Below the pieces are notes generated by a model that worked only from the letters and a program-made list of their open reading frames with translations, did no database searches and had not been told where the DNA came from. Shown piece after piece: positions 6,217 to 14,221 of a DNA stretch of 14,279 bases. The stretch is from contig NZ_JBINJD010000130.1 in the NCBI RefSeq assembly GCF_043951915.1, forward strand, positions 1 to 14,279, in the 5' to 3' direction. Each line of letters starts with the position of its first letter. Position 1 is the stretch's first letter. The translations under genes were made by a program, and so were the position numbers. Source of the DNA: Alienimonas sp043951915. GTDB taxonomy: Bacteria > Planctomycetota > Planctomycetia > Planctomycetales > Planctomycetaceae.

Positions 6217-9066
6217 ATGCCCCGCTACGACCCCGCCCGCATCGAACCGAAGTGGCAAGCCTTCTGGGACGAGAACCGCACCTTCGCGGCCCCGGACCCC
6301 GGTGCGGCCGCCGACGCCGCGGGGAAGCTGTACGTCCTCGACATGTTCCCGTACCCCAGCGGGAACGGCCTGCACGTCGGCCACCCGGAAGGGTACACCG
6401 CAACCGACATCGTCGCCCGCATCGCCCGAATGCGAGGCAAAGCGGTGTTGCACCCGATGGGGTGGGACGCCTTCGGCCTGCCCGCCGAGCAGCACGCCGT
6501 CAAAACCGGCGTCCACCCGCGGGAGACGACCGCCAAGAATATCGACACCTTCCGGCGTCAATTAAAATCGCTGGGCTTCAGTTACGACTGGGGCCGGGAA
6601 CTCTCCACCACCGACCCCGATTATTTCCGCTGGACCCAGTGGATCTTCCTGGAGTTGTACGACACCTGGTACGACGCCGAGGCGAAAAAGGGCCGGCCGA
6701 TCGCCGAGCTGCCGATTCCTGACGAGATTAAACAGCAAGGCGAGGAGGCCATTCGCCGTTATCAGGACGGCGAACGGCTGGCGTATCAGACGCACGCCCC
6801 CGTCAACTGGTGCCCGGAACTGCGGACGGTGCTGGCCAACGAGGAGGTGATCGACGGCAAGAGCGAACGCGGCGGTCACCCGGTCGTCCGGTTGCCGCTG
6901 CGCCAATGGATGCTGCGGATCACCGCCTACGCCGACCGGCTGTTGGAGGACCTGGACACGCTGGAGTGGCCGGAGAGTCTGAAGTCGCTCCAGCGGAACT
7001 GGATCGGCAAATCGACCGGCTGCGAACTCGATTTTTATCTGGGCGAGGACTTCGACGCCTGGGCCGCCGAGCGGCAGGCGAACGGCTTCCCGGAGACCCC
7101 CGGCGAGGACTGCCTGCGCGTCTATACGACCCGGCCGGACACGTTATACGGGGCGACCTATATGGTCCTCGCCCCGGAGCACCCCGCCGTCGACCGGTTG
7201 ACGACCGCCGAGCAGCGGGAGGCCGTCAAAACCTATCAGCAGAAGGCCAGCGAAAAGAGCGACCTCGCCCGCACCGATCTCGCCAAGGAGAAAACTGGCG
7301 TCTTCACCGGCGGCTATGCGACGAACCCGGCCAACGGGGAGCGCGTGCCGGTGTGGGTGGCTGATTACGTGCTCATCTCCTACGGCACCGGCGCCATCAT
7401 GGCCGTTCCGGGGCACGACGAACGGGACTTCGAGTTCGCTCAGCAGTTCGACCTGCCGATCAAACGGGTCGTCGCGGACAGCGCCGAGGACGCGAACCGG
7501 CCCCTGACGGAGGCGGAAACGATCGAGGGCGTCGCCGTCAACAGCGGCGCTTTGGACGGTCTGCCCACTGCGGAGGCCAAGGCCGCGATGATCGAACGGC
7601 TCTCCACGGCCGGCGCCGGGGCCGCGGCGGTCAATTATAAACTTCGCGACTGGCTGTTCTCCCGGCAGCACTTCTGGGGCGAGCCGTTCCCGCTGTGGCA
7701 CGAATTGGACGCCGACGGCAAGGAAACCGGCCTGCTTCGCACCGACGACGCCGCCGACCTGCCGGTGCGGTTGCCGGAGGACTTCGATTTCAAACCCCAC
7801 GGCCGCCCGGAGCCCCCGCTGGACGAGGCCCCGGACGAGTGGCTCTATAAAACGGCCGCCGACGGCGTGAAGCTCAAGCGGGAAACCAACAGCATGCCGC
7901 AGTGGGCGGGCAGTTGTTGGTACTTCCTGCGGTTCTGCGACCCGCACAACGACGACCGCTTCGTCGGGGCGGAGGCGGAAAAGTTCTGGATGCCCGTCGA
8001 CCTCTATATCGGCGGCGCCGAGCACGCCGTGCTGCACCTGTTGTACGCCCGCTTCTGGCACAAGGTCTTATATGACCGCGGGCACGTCTCCACGATCGAG
8101 CCGTTCGCCCGGCTGGTCAACCAGGGCATGATCCTGGGCGAGCCGGAGGTGACGGGGTATCAGGACGCGTCGTTGAACTGGGTGTCCGCGGAGAACGTCG
8201 CGGCCTCCGAGGCCGACGACGAGGACGGCACCGGGTACGTTCTGAAAGAGGGCGGCGAGCCGGTTCAGGCCGTGAAGTTGAACGCCGCTCAGGTGACGAA
8301 GAAGGGCGGTCATTTAGTTCTCGCCGCGGACGAGTCGATTCGAGTCGACAGCCGCGCTCATAAAATGAGCAAGTCCCGCGGCAACGTGGTGAACCCGGAC
8401 GCGATCGTCGCGGACTACGGCGCCGACAGCCTGCGGCTCTACGAGATGTTCATGGGGCCGCTGGAGCAGTCGAAACCGTGGCAGATGAGCGGCGTCGAGG
8501 GCGTTGCCCGCTTCCTGGCCCGCGTCTGGCGGACGATCGCGGACGAAAACGCCGACGAACCGGCCCTCAATCCGGCCGTTCAGGAGGTCGAACCCACGGA
8601 GGAACAGGACCGGCTCCTGCATCAAACGATCAAGGCGGTCACGCAGGACGCCGACCGGCTGAGCTTTAATACGGCGATCAGCCGGATGATGGAGTTCACG
8701 AACGCCTTCAGCTCGATGGAGACCCGGCCGAAGCGCGTGTGCGAGCAGTTCACGCTGTTGCTGGCCCCGTTCGCCCCGCACCTCGCGGAGGAATTGTGGA
8801 GCCTGTTGGGGCACGACGGTTCGCTGGCCTACGAACCGTGGCCGACGTGGGACGAGGCGAAGCTGGTCGAGAGCAGCGTTGAGATCCCCGTGCAGGTCAA
8901 CGGCAAGGTCCGCGGCCGGGTGCGGGTGCCGGCCGACGCCGACCGCGACGCCATGACCGCCGCCGCCCAGGCCGACGAGAGCGTGCAGGCCCATCTCGAA
9001 GGCAAGACGATCGTCAAAGCGATCGCCGTGCCGGGCCGGATGGTCAACTTCGTGGTGAAAGGTTGA
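6217..9066 (+). CDS. leuS: leucyl-tRNA synthetase (EC 6.1.1.4)
   Basis: This class Ia enzyme charges tRNA-Leu with leucine in the cytoplasm. It has 949 residues, against about 800-860 in common bacterial forms. The N-terminus 'MPRYDPARIEPKWQAFW' is typical of the family and fixes the start. The HIGH motif is HVGH at 53-56 and the KMSKS motif lies at 716-720 ('AHKMSKSRGNVVNPD'). The editing domain shows 'TTRPDTLYG' and 'GTGAIMAVPGHDERD' (390-404), with the Asp residues needed to hydrolyse mischarged tRNA (D401, D404). The zinc-knuckle region has only the first Cys ('VNWCPEL') and continues with 'GKSERGGHPV', as in Bacillus-type enzymes. Two segments account for much of the extra length: about 40 residues before 'VNWCP', and a leucine-specific insertion of about 70 residues (643-714) before KMSKS. 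'VPVQVNGKVRG'-like sequence marks the C-terminal domain. There is no Shine-Dalgarno sequence. Confidence 0.98.
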   Translation: MPRYDPARIEPKWQAFWDENRTFAAPDPGAAADAAGKLYVLDMFPYPSGNGLHVGHPEGYTATDIVARIARMRGKAVLHPMGWDAFGLPAEQHAVKTGVHPRETTAKNIDTFRRQLKSLGFSYDWGRELSTTDPDYFRWTQWIFLELYDTWYDAEAKKGRPIAELPIPDEIKQQGEEAIRRYQDGERLAYQTHAPVNWCPELRTVLANEEVIDGKSERGGHPVVRLPLRQWMLRITAYADRLLEDLDTLEWPESLKSLQRNWIGKSTGCELDFYLGEDFDAWAAERQANGFPETPGEDCLRVYTTRPDTLYGATYMVLAPEHPAVDRLTTAEQREAVKTYQQKASEKSDLARTDLAKEKTGVFTGGYATNPANGERVPVWVADYVLISYGTGAIMAVPGHDERDFEFAQQFDLPIKRVVADSAEDANRPLTEAETIEGVAVNSGALDGLPTAEAKAAMIERLSTAGAGAAAVNYKLRDWLFSRQHFWGEPFPLWHELDADGKETGLLRTDDAADLPVRLPEDFDFKPHGRPEPPLDEAPDEWLYKTAADGVKLKRETNSMPQWAGSCWYFLRFCDPHNDDRFVGAEAEKFWMPVDLYIGGAEHAVLHLLYARFWHKVLYDRGHVSTIEPFARLVNQGMILGEPEVTGYQDASLNWVSAENVAASEADDEDGTGYVLKEGGEPVQAVKLNAAQVTKKGGHLVLAADESIRVDSRAHKMSKSRGNVVNPDAIVADYGADSLRLYEMFMGPLEQSKPWQMSGVEGVARFLARVWRTIADENADEPALNPAVQEVEPTEEQDRLLHQTIKAVTQDADRLSFNTAISRMMEFTNAFSSMETRPKRVCEQFTLLLAPFAPHLAEELWSLLGHDGSLAYEPWPTWDEAKLVESSVEIPVQVNGKVRGRVRVPADADRDAMTAAAQADESVQAHLEGKTIVKAIAVPGRMVNFVVKG

Positions 9067-9183
9067 ACCCGCGGCGAGCCGTCATGGGGCGAGCCCGGTG
9101 GTGAGGGGGAGGGGGCGTCGGCACAATCGACGCAACCGGCCCCTCGCTCCGGGCCTTCCGTTTTGCTCCGACAGCCCGCCGCC

Positions 9184-12045
9184 ATGAGACTCCTACCCGC
9201 CGTCGCGGCCCTCGCCGCGGTCGTTCTGGCCCCGCCCGCGCCCGCCGCCCCCCAAGAGGACGTCCCCATGGTCGAGGGCGTGCAGCACGTCGCCACCGTC
9301 GAGGGCATCAGCGAATATCGCCTGCCCAACGGACTAAAGATCCTGCTGTTTCCCGACGTGTCGCGGCCGACGGTCACGGTGAACTGCACCGTGTTCGTCG
9401 GCTCCCGCCACGAGGGGTACGGCGAAACGGGCATGGCCCACCTGTTGGAGCACATGGTCTTCAAGGGCACGCCCACCTTTGAGGACGTGCCGAAGGAATT
9501 GAAGGATCGCGGCGCCGTCTTCAACGGCTCCACCTGGCTGGATCGGACGAATTATTACGAGACGCTGCCCGCCAGCGACGAGAATCTGGAGTTCGCCATC
9601 CATCTGGAGGCGGACCGGCTGGTCAACTCCTACGTCAAGCAGGAGGACCTCGACAGCGAGATGACGGTCGTCCGCAACGAGTTCGAGCGCGGCGAAAACA
9701 GCCCGCAGCGGATTCTCATGCAGCGGATGCTGGCGACCGCCTTCGAGTGGCACAATTACGGCAAGAGCACCATCGGCAACCGGGCCGACATCGAACGCGT
9801 GCCGATCGAGAACCTGCGGGCGTTCTACGAGAAATATTATCAGCCCGACAACGCGATGCTGATCGTCGCCGGGTCCTTCGATCCGGAGAAGGCCCTGCAA
9901 TACGCCAAGGAACATTTCGGGGCGATCGAGAAGCCGACCCGCGTGCTGCCGAGCACCTACACGGAGGAGCCCCCGCAGGACGGCGAACGCACCGTGATCC
10001 TCCGCCGCGTCGGCGACGTGGCCCAGGTCGGGGCGGTCTATCACGTGCCCGCCGGCCCGGACCCGGCCTTCGCGGCCGTGGACGTGCTGGAAAGCATTTT
10101 GACCGACAACCCCTCCGGGCGGCTCTATAAAACGCTCGTTGAAACCAAGCGGGCCGCGAGCGTCTCCGGCGGCACCTTCGCCCTGCACGACCCCGGCGTG
10201 CTGCTGTTCACCGCGGAGGTGGCCCAGGCGAACGAACCGCAGGACGTCCTGCGACTGATGCTGGAGACGACCGAGGGCGTGCCCTCCGAACCGGTGACTG
10301 AGGAAGAGGTCGCCCGGGCCCGGGCCCGGCTGCTGGCCCGCCGCGAACGGGCCGCCAACGACACCTCCCGCATTGCCGTGCAGCTTTCGGAGTGGGCCGC
10401 CCAGGGCGACTGGCGGCTGTACTTCCTGTACCGGGATCGTTTGGAAGAAGTGACCGCCGCCGACGTGCAGGACGTCGCCGAACGCTTCCTGCAAAGCAAC
10501 AACCGCACCGCCGGGCTGTTCCTGCCCACGGAGGAGCCGCAGTCGATCGAGATCCCCCCGCGGCCGGACCTCGCGGCGATGTTGAAGGATTATAAAGGCC
10601 GCGACGTCGCCGCCGCCGGCGAGGCGTTCGACCCGGACCCGCTCGCCATTGAGGAGCGGGTGATCCGCACCGAACTGCCCTCCGGCCTGGAGGTCGCGCT
10701 GCTGCCGAAGCAGACCCGCGGCGACACCGTCGACGCCCGCCTCAGTCTGCGGTACGGCAACGAGGAGACGCTGCAGGGGCTCTCCGGGGCGACGAACATG
10801 CTCGGCCCGCTGATGATGCGCGGCACGGCCGAGCTCTCCAAACAGGAGATTCAGGATCGCCTGGACGAGTTGCAGGCCTCGATTCGCGCCGGCGGCGCCG
10901 ACGGCAACCTGACGTTCACGATTAGCGCCAAGCGGGAGACCCTGCCGGCGGTGATGGCGTTGCTGGGCGAAATTTTGAAATCGCCCGCCCTGCCGCCGGA
11001 GGAGTTGGAATTGCTCCAACAGGCGACGATCGCCCAGATCGAGGCGCAAAAGAGCGAGCCGCAGGCCCTCGCCCCCACCGAGGTGCGGCGGGCGCTGTCG
11101 AATTATCCGAACCCGGAGGACCCCCGCTACGTGCCGACCCTGGAGGAACAGGCGACGATGATCGCCGACGTGACTCCGGAAGAGGTCGCCGCGGTGTATA
11201 ACACCCTGCTCACGGACGCCTCTGGCGAACTGGCGGTCGTCGGCAGCTTCGACCCCGACGCCGTGCTGGAACTGGCCAAGGAGAACCTGACGGGCTTCGG
11301 CGCCCCGGACGCCCCCTCGTTCGCCCGCCTGCCGCAGGTCCCGAACCCGAACGCCCCCTCCGGCGACAAAGAGATCGCCACGCCCGGCAAGCAGAACGCG
11401 GTCTATTACGCCGCCCTGCAACTGCCGATTTCGCAGGAGCACCCGGATTATCCGGCGCTCATGATCGGCGATTATATTCTCGGCTCCAGCGGGCTCTCCA
11501 GCCGCTTGGGCGACCGGGTCCGCCAGCAGGAGGGCCTGAGCTACGGCGTTGGCTCGCAGCTCAGCCCGCGGGCGAAGGACGACCTGACCACCTTCGGCGT
11601 CTACGCCATCACCAACCCGGGCAACGTGCAGAAATTAAAGTCGGTCATCCGGGAGGAACTGGACCGTCTGATCGCCGAGGGCGTCACGCCGGAGGAGGTC
11701 GAGGCGGCCAAGACGAGCTACCTGCAAAAGCAGCGGGTGAACCGGGCCAGCGATTCCCAGCTGGCGACAAAGCTCGCGTCCCAGTTGTACAACGACCGTA
11801 CGATGGCCTTCACCGCGGAGATCGAAGAGAAAGTCGCGGACCTCACCGCGGCGGAGGTGAACGCGGCCCTGCGGGAGCATCTCGACCCGGCGGAGCTGTA
11901 CGTCGTCGTCGCCGGCGATCTGAACGCCGAAGGCGAACCCGCCGCGGACGTGCCCGTCGGCGTGCCCACCGACCCGGACGCCCCGGCCCCGGACGCCCCG
12001 GCCCCTGATGCGTCGGACGCCCCGGCCGGCCCGGCGTCGCCGTAA
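9184..12045 (+). CDS. exported M16 (pitrilysin/insulinase) zinc metalloprotease, active plus inactive halves
   Basis: The 953-residue protein begins with a signal peptide ('MRLLPAVAALAAVVL', cleavage near 'APAA'). The ATG at 9184 is preferred to a TTG at 9163, which would put seven residues before it. The N-terminal half carries the inverted zinc motif HLLEH (H86, E89, H90) and the third ligand E166 in 'RNEFERGE', exactly at M16 spacing. The C-terminal half has the same fold but no HxxEH. Instead it shows the substrate-binding Arg/Tyr pair in 'RQQEGLSYG' (R780, Y787, seven apart as in other M16 enzymes). One chain therefore supplies the whole clamshell chamber, which in this family degrades short or unfolded peptides in the periplasm. 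The last 30 residues are a Pro/Ala/Asp tail with a DNA repeat. The gene lies 117 bases after leuS on the same strand; no Shine-Dalgarno sequence is visible. Confidence 0.94.
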   Translation: MRLLPAVAALAAVVLAPPAPAAPQEDVPMVEGVQHVATVEGISEYRLPNGLKILLFPDVSRPTVTVNCTVFVGSRHEGYGETGMAHLLEHMVFKGTPTFEDVPKELKDRGAVFNGSTWLDRTNYYETLPASDENLEFAIHLEADRLVNSYVKQEDLDSEMTVVRNEFERGENSPQRILMQRMLATAFEWHNYGKSTIGNRADIERVPIENLRAFYEKYYQPDNAMLIVAGSFDPEKALQYAKEHFGAIEKPTRVLPSTYTEEPPQDGERTVILRRVGDVAQVGAVYHVPAGPDPAFAAVDVLESILTDNPSGRLYKTLVETKRAASVSGGTFALHDPGVLLFTAEVAQANEPQDVLRLMLETTEGVPSEPVTEEEVARARARLLARRERAANDTSRIAVQLSEWAAQGDWRLYFLYRDRLEEVTAADVQDVAERFLQSNNRTAGLFLPTEEPQSIEIPPRPDLAAMLKDYKGRDVAAAGEAFDPDPLAIEERVIRTELPSGLEVALLPKQTRGDTVDARLSLRYGNEETLQGLSGATNMLGPLMMRGTAELSKQEIQDRLDELQASIRAGGADGNLTFTISAKRETLPAVMALLGEILKSPALPPEELELLQQATIAQIEAQKSEPQALAPTEVRRALSNYPNPEDPRYVPTLEEQATMIADVTPEEVAAVYNTLLTDASGELAVVGSFDPDAVLELAKENLTGFGAPDAPSFARLPQVPNPNAPSGDKEIATPGKQNAVYYAALQLPISQEHPDYPALMIGDYILGSSGLSSRLGDRVRQQEGLSYGVGSQLSPRAKDDLTTFGVYAITNPGNVQKLKSVIREELDRLIAEGVTPEEVEAAKTSYLQKQRVNRASDSQLATKLASQLYNDRTMAFTAEIEEKVADLTAAEVNAALREHLDPAELYVVVAGDLNAEGEPAADVPVGVPTDPDAPAPDAPAPDASDAPAGPASP
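11974..12027 (+). repeat. 15-base tandem repeat in the M16 protease tail
   Basis: CCGGACGCCCCGGCC occurs twice back to back (11974-11988 and 11989-12003), with a partial third copy at 12015-12027 (GGACGCCCCGGCC). It encodes PDAPA units in a disordered C-terminal tail. Such in-frame repeats can change copy number by slippage without breaking the gene. Confidence 0.85.
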
Positions 12046-12077
12046 GGCGGCCAGGGGTTCATCAAGAAGAAGAGACG

Positions 12078-12126
12078 GCCGCGGCGGTCGGGGCGAGATA
12101 CGCCTCCGGCCGCCGCGGCTTGCTTT
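12078..12126 (+). terminator. probable terminator of the M16 protease gene
   Basis: A perfect 10-base inverted repeat GCCGCGGCGG/CCGCCGCGGC (12078-12087 and 12110-12119) can be extended inward through the loop with a few more pairs. It starts 33 bases after the stop codon and is followed by TTGCTTT, a weak but visible T-rich tract. The stem is very strong and the tail is imperfect. Confidence 0.6.
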
Positions 12127-12148
12127 CGGGGCCGCGGGGCGGACGGGT

Positions 12149-12175
12149 AGGGTTCGACCTGCAAGCCCGAACCCT
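12149..12175. other. inverted repeat upstream of the LamG gene
   Basis: Perfect 8-base arms AGGGTTCG and CGAACCCT with an 11-base spacer lie 44 bases before the start codon of the LamG-domain gene and after the probable M16 terminator. It may be an operator or a leader hairpin. There is no T-run after it on the plus strand. Confidence 0.35.
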
Positions 12176-12218
12176 CGGCGCTCGCTTCGCGCTCCCCCGT
12201 GACTGACTGCGTCCTCCG

Positions 12219-13211
12219 ATGCTCGCCCGCTCCCTCGCCGTCGCGGCGCTCGCCGCTTGCTCCGGCACCGTCGTCGCGGCCGCACCGCCGGAGCCGACCG
12301 GCAATCCGTCCGTCGTGACGCAGACGCCGAACCTCGTCGCCTTCTGGACCTTCGGCGAGCCGGCCGGCGAGCCGCGGCGGTCCATCGGTACGGAGCAACC
12401 GCTCCCGCTGGAAGAAGTCAGCGGCCCGATCGCCCGCGTGCCCGGCGGGCCGTACTCGGGCTACGCCGCCGAGTTCAACGGCAAGCAATACCTCAAGATT
12501 CCCTACGCCGAAACGGGCCCGTTGAACATCTCCGGCCCGGAGGCGCAGGTGTCGATGTTCGCCGTCGTGCGGATCGTTGATCTCAACCAAAGCCGCACGA
12601 TCGCGGGGATGTGGAGCGAGGGGAAGGGCCGGCACGACGACTCCGGCACGCGGCAATACTCGCTGTTAATGAACATGCCCACCTACGGCGGACCGCGGCA
12701 GCTCGTACCGCATATCTCCAGCGAGGGCGGCGTCACCCGCCGGGCCGACGGCAGCGCCTTCCCCTGGTGCGCCGACTACGCCGCCTCCGTCAGCGAGGTG
12801 CCGACTGAGGAATGGTGCACGCTCGGCTTTACCTACGACGGCGACTACATCCGGGCGTACGTCAACGGCGTGATGGAGCCGCGGGAACTCAACCCCAAGA
12901 AAGACAAACGGGACGATCGCTACTTCACGCAAGAGGGGCCCGACGGCGGCGACCGCGGGATGAACCCGTATTATCACGGCCGCGGCATCTTCGCCTACGA
13001 CCCGGCGAAGCACGCGGAAACCAAGCCCGACGGCGGCTCCGACTTCACCGTCGGCGCCCGCTACGCCGTCGGCTCCTTCACCCGGGAGGCGACGAAGGGG
13101 CGCTTCGGCGGGCTGGCCGTGTTCAACCGGGCCCTGACCGATGCGGAGATGATGCGGCTCCACGACTCGGCCAACGTCCCCGCTCTCAATGCGGCCGCGG
13201 ACGAGAACTAA
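12219..13211 (+). CDS. exported LamG / concanavalin-like domain protein
   Basis: The 330-residue protein has an N-terminal export signal followed by one jelly-roll domain of the LamG_3 type. The first strand is 'LVAFWTFGEPAG' (about 39-50), then 'YAAEFNGKQYLKIPY'. Middle strands are 'VSMFAVVRI' and 'EWCTLGFTYDGDYIRAYVNG', and the closing motif is 'GGLAVFNRALTDAEMMRL', characteristic of LamG folds. Such domains bind sugars or proteins, or are non-catalytic modules of secreted proteins. Here the domain stands alone, so the ligand is unknown. The signal is ambiguous. LAAC at 11-14 could be a short lipobox, making it a lipoprotein, or the chain may be cut after 'VVAAA' by signal peptidase I. The ATG has no Shine-Dalgarno sequence. 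It follows the M16 gene by 173 bases with a probable terminator between, so it is likely its own unit. Its stop overlaps that of the next gene on the opposite strand. Confidence 0.87.
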   Translation: MLARSLAVAALAACSGTVVAAAPPEPTGNPSVVTQTPNLVAFWTFGEPAGEPRRSIGTEQPLPLEEVSGPIARVPGGPYSGYAAEFNGKQYLKIPYAETGPLNISGPEAQVSMFAVVRIVDLNQSRTIAGMWSEGKGRHDDSGTRQYSLLMNMPTYGGPRQLVPHISSEGGVTRRADGSAFPWCADYAASVSEVPTEEWCTLGFTYDGDYIRAYVNGVMEPRELNPKKDKRDDRYFTQEGPDGGDRGMNPYYHGRGIFAYDPAKHAETKPDGGSDFTVGARYAVGSFTREATKGRFGGLAVFNRALTDAEMMRLHDSANVPALNAAADEN

Positions 13212-14221
13212 ATCGGGTCGTTTTCCGGCCCGGCGTCCGCCGACCGCGTCTCGCCCTCGTCCGTCTCCGGCGGGGCGAACAGGGCCCGCAGGCTTTCGAC
13301 CGGCACGCAGTCGCGGAAGACCATTTGCAGGTCCCGCTGGGCGCCGCCGCGTTCGCTGTAATAGACGGAGTCCGTCGTCGTCACGATCCCGACGACGGCG
13401 CCCGCGGCGTTCACCATCGCGGCCCCGCTGCTGCCGCGGGCGTAGTCGGCGGTGACGGACAGCCGCGGCGTGGCCCGGCCGAGCCGGCGGCCCAGGTGGC
13501 GGCGGGTCACCACCCCGCGGGAGTAGCTGAAGAACCGCCCGGCCGGGTGCGAAATGCAGTGCACCTCCTCCCCGATCCGCCCGGCGGGCGCCAGCGGGAG
13601 CGCCGGCAGCGTGCGGCCCTCGGGCAGGCCCAGCCGCACCACCGCCACGTCCGCGGCGGCGTCGGCGGCGAGCACCTCGACGACCGGCAGCGCCTCCCCG
13701 GTGCGAGTCAGGGCGACGAATCCGGCCCGCTCCTCCGTCCCGTCCTCCTCGGCGTCGGCGTCGGCGTCCCGGTCCCGCTTCGGCTTCGGGGCGGCGTCCA
13801 GCACGTGATAGTTCGTCACGGCCAGCCCGTCCGGGGTGAGGACGAACCCGCTGGCGTTGTTCGACTCGAACCGCTGGCAGTTCTCGCAGAAGTGCACGCA
13901 GGCGACGATCAGCGTGGCCGCCTCCGCGGTCGCGGCGGGGTCGGCCTCGGACGACGGCGGGGCGGCCGGCAGCGACGCCGGGCAGCGTTCGCGGTTCATC
14001 TGCTCCCGCACCACGGACAGCGGCGCCGTCTGCCCGGCCTCGATCAGCCGGCGGCCTTCGGCGACGACGGCGTCGCGGATCGCCGCGTCGTCGAGGAACG
14101 GCTCGGCGAGCGGGTTCGCTGCCTCGCCCGCCGGACAGGCCGGCGTCGCGGCGAGCGTGAGTCCGAGGACGAAGCCCGCACAGGCGACGGGCGGGACGAA
14201 CCGGGGGAGGAGGCGGTGCAT
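13208..14221 (-). CDS. exported trypsin-like serine protease (S1, HtrA-like core)
   Basis: The 337-residue protein has a signal peptide (about 1-31, ending 'ACPAG'), a helical-looking region (34-75), then a trypsin-fold core. The triad is visible: H139 in 'VTNYHVLD', D191 in 'ADVAVVRL', and S265 in 'YARGSSGAAMV', with 'SGFVLTPDG' before the His as in HtrA/DegP. The usual GNSGGP around the Ser is GSSGAA here. There is no PDZ domain, and the chain ends soon after the core in a Glu/Asp-rich tail. Two oddities stand out: a cysteine cluster 'CVHFCENC' (108-115) just before the core, and a charged insertion of about 20 residues (146-165, Lys/Arg then Asp/Glu) right after the catalytic His. The likely location is the periplasm or surface, with an unknown substrate. 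There is no Shine-Dalgarno sequence. A small inverted repeat (CGCTT/AAGCG, 14222-14238) abuts the start codon. Confidence 0.88.
   Translation of the reverse strand: MHRLLPRFVPPVACAGFVLGLTLAATPACPAGEAANPLAEPFLDDAAIRDAVVAEGRRLIEAGQTAPLSVVREQMNRERCPASLPAAPPSSEADPAATAEAATLIVACVHFCENCQRFESNNASGFVLTPDGLAVTNYHVLDAAPKPKRDRDADADAEEDGTEERAGFVALTRTGEALPVVEVLAADAAADVAVVRLGLPEGRTLPALPLAPAGRIGEEVHCISHPAGRFFSYSRGVVTRRHLGRRLGRATPRLSVTADYARGSSGAAMVNAAGAVVGIVTTTDSVYYSERGGAQRDLQMVFRDCVPVESLRALFAPPETDEGETRSADAGPENDPI

Noticed and set aside
7144..8061. 305-codon minus-strand open frame inside leuS
   Set aside because: It is fully antisense to the conserved leuS reading frame and has no motif of its own.
9138..9164. 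Short hairpin GGCCC/GGGCC followed by TTCCGTTTT between leuS and the M16 gene
   Set aside because: The stem has only five pairs, the T-run is offset by five bases, and it lies about 70 bases after leuS and 20 bases before the next start. It is too weak to call a terminator.
9334..11442. 702-codon minus-strand open frame
   Set aside because: It is antisense to the M16 gene, whose zinc motif, third ligand and Arg/Tyr pair are all intact. The antisense product has no recognisable motif.
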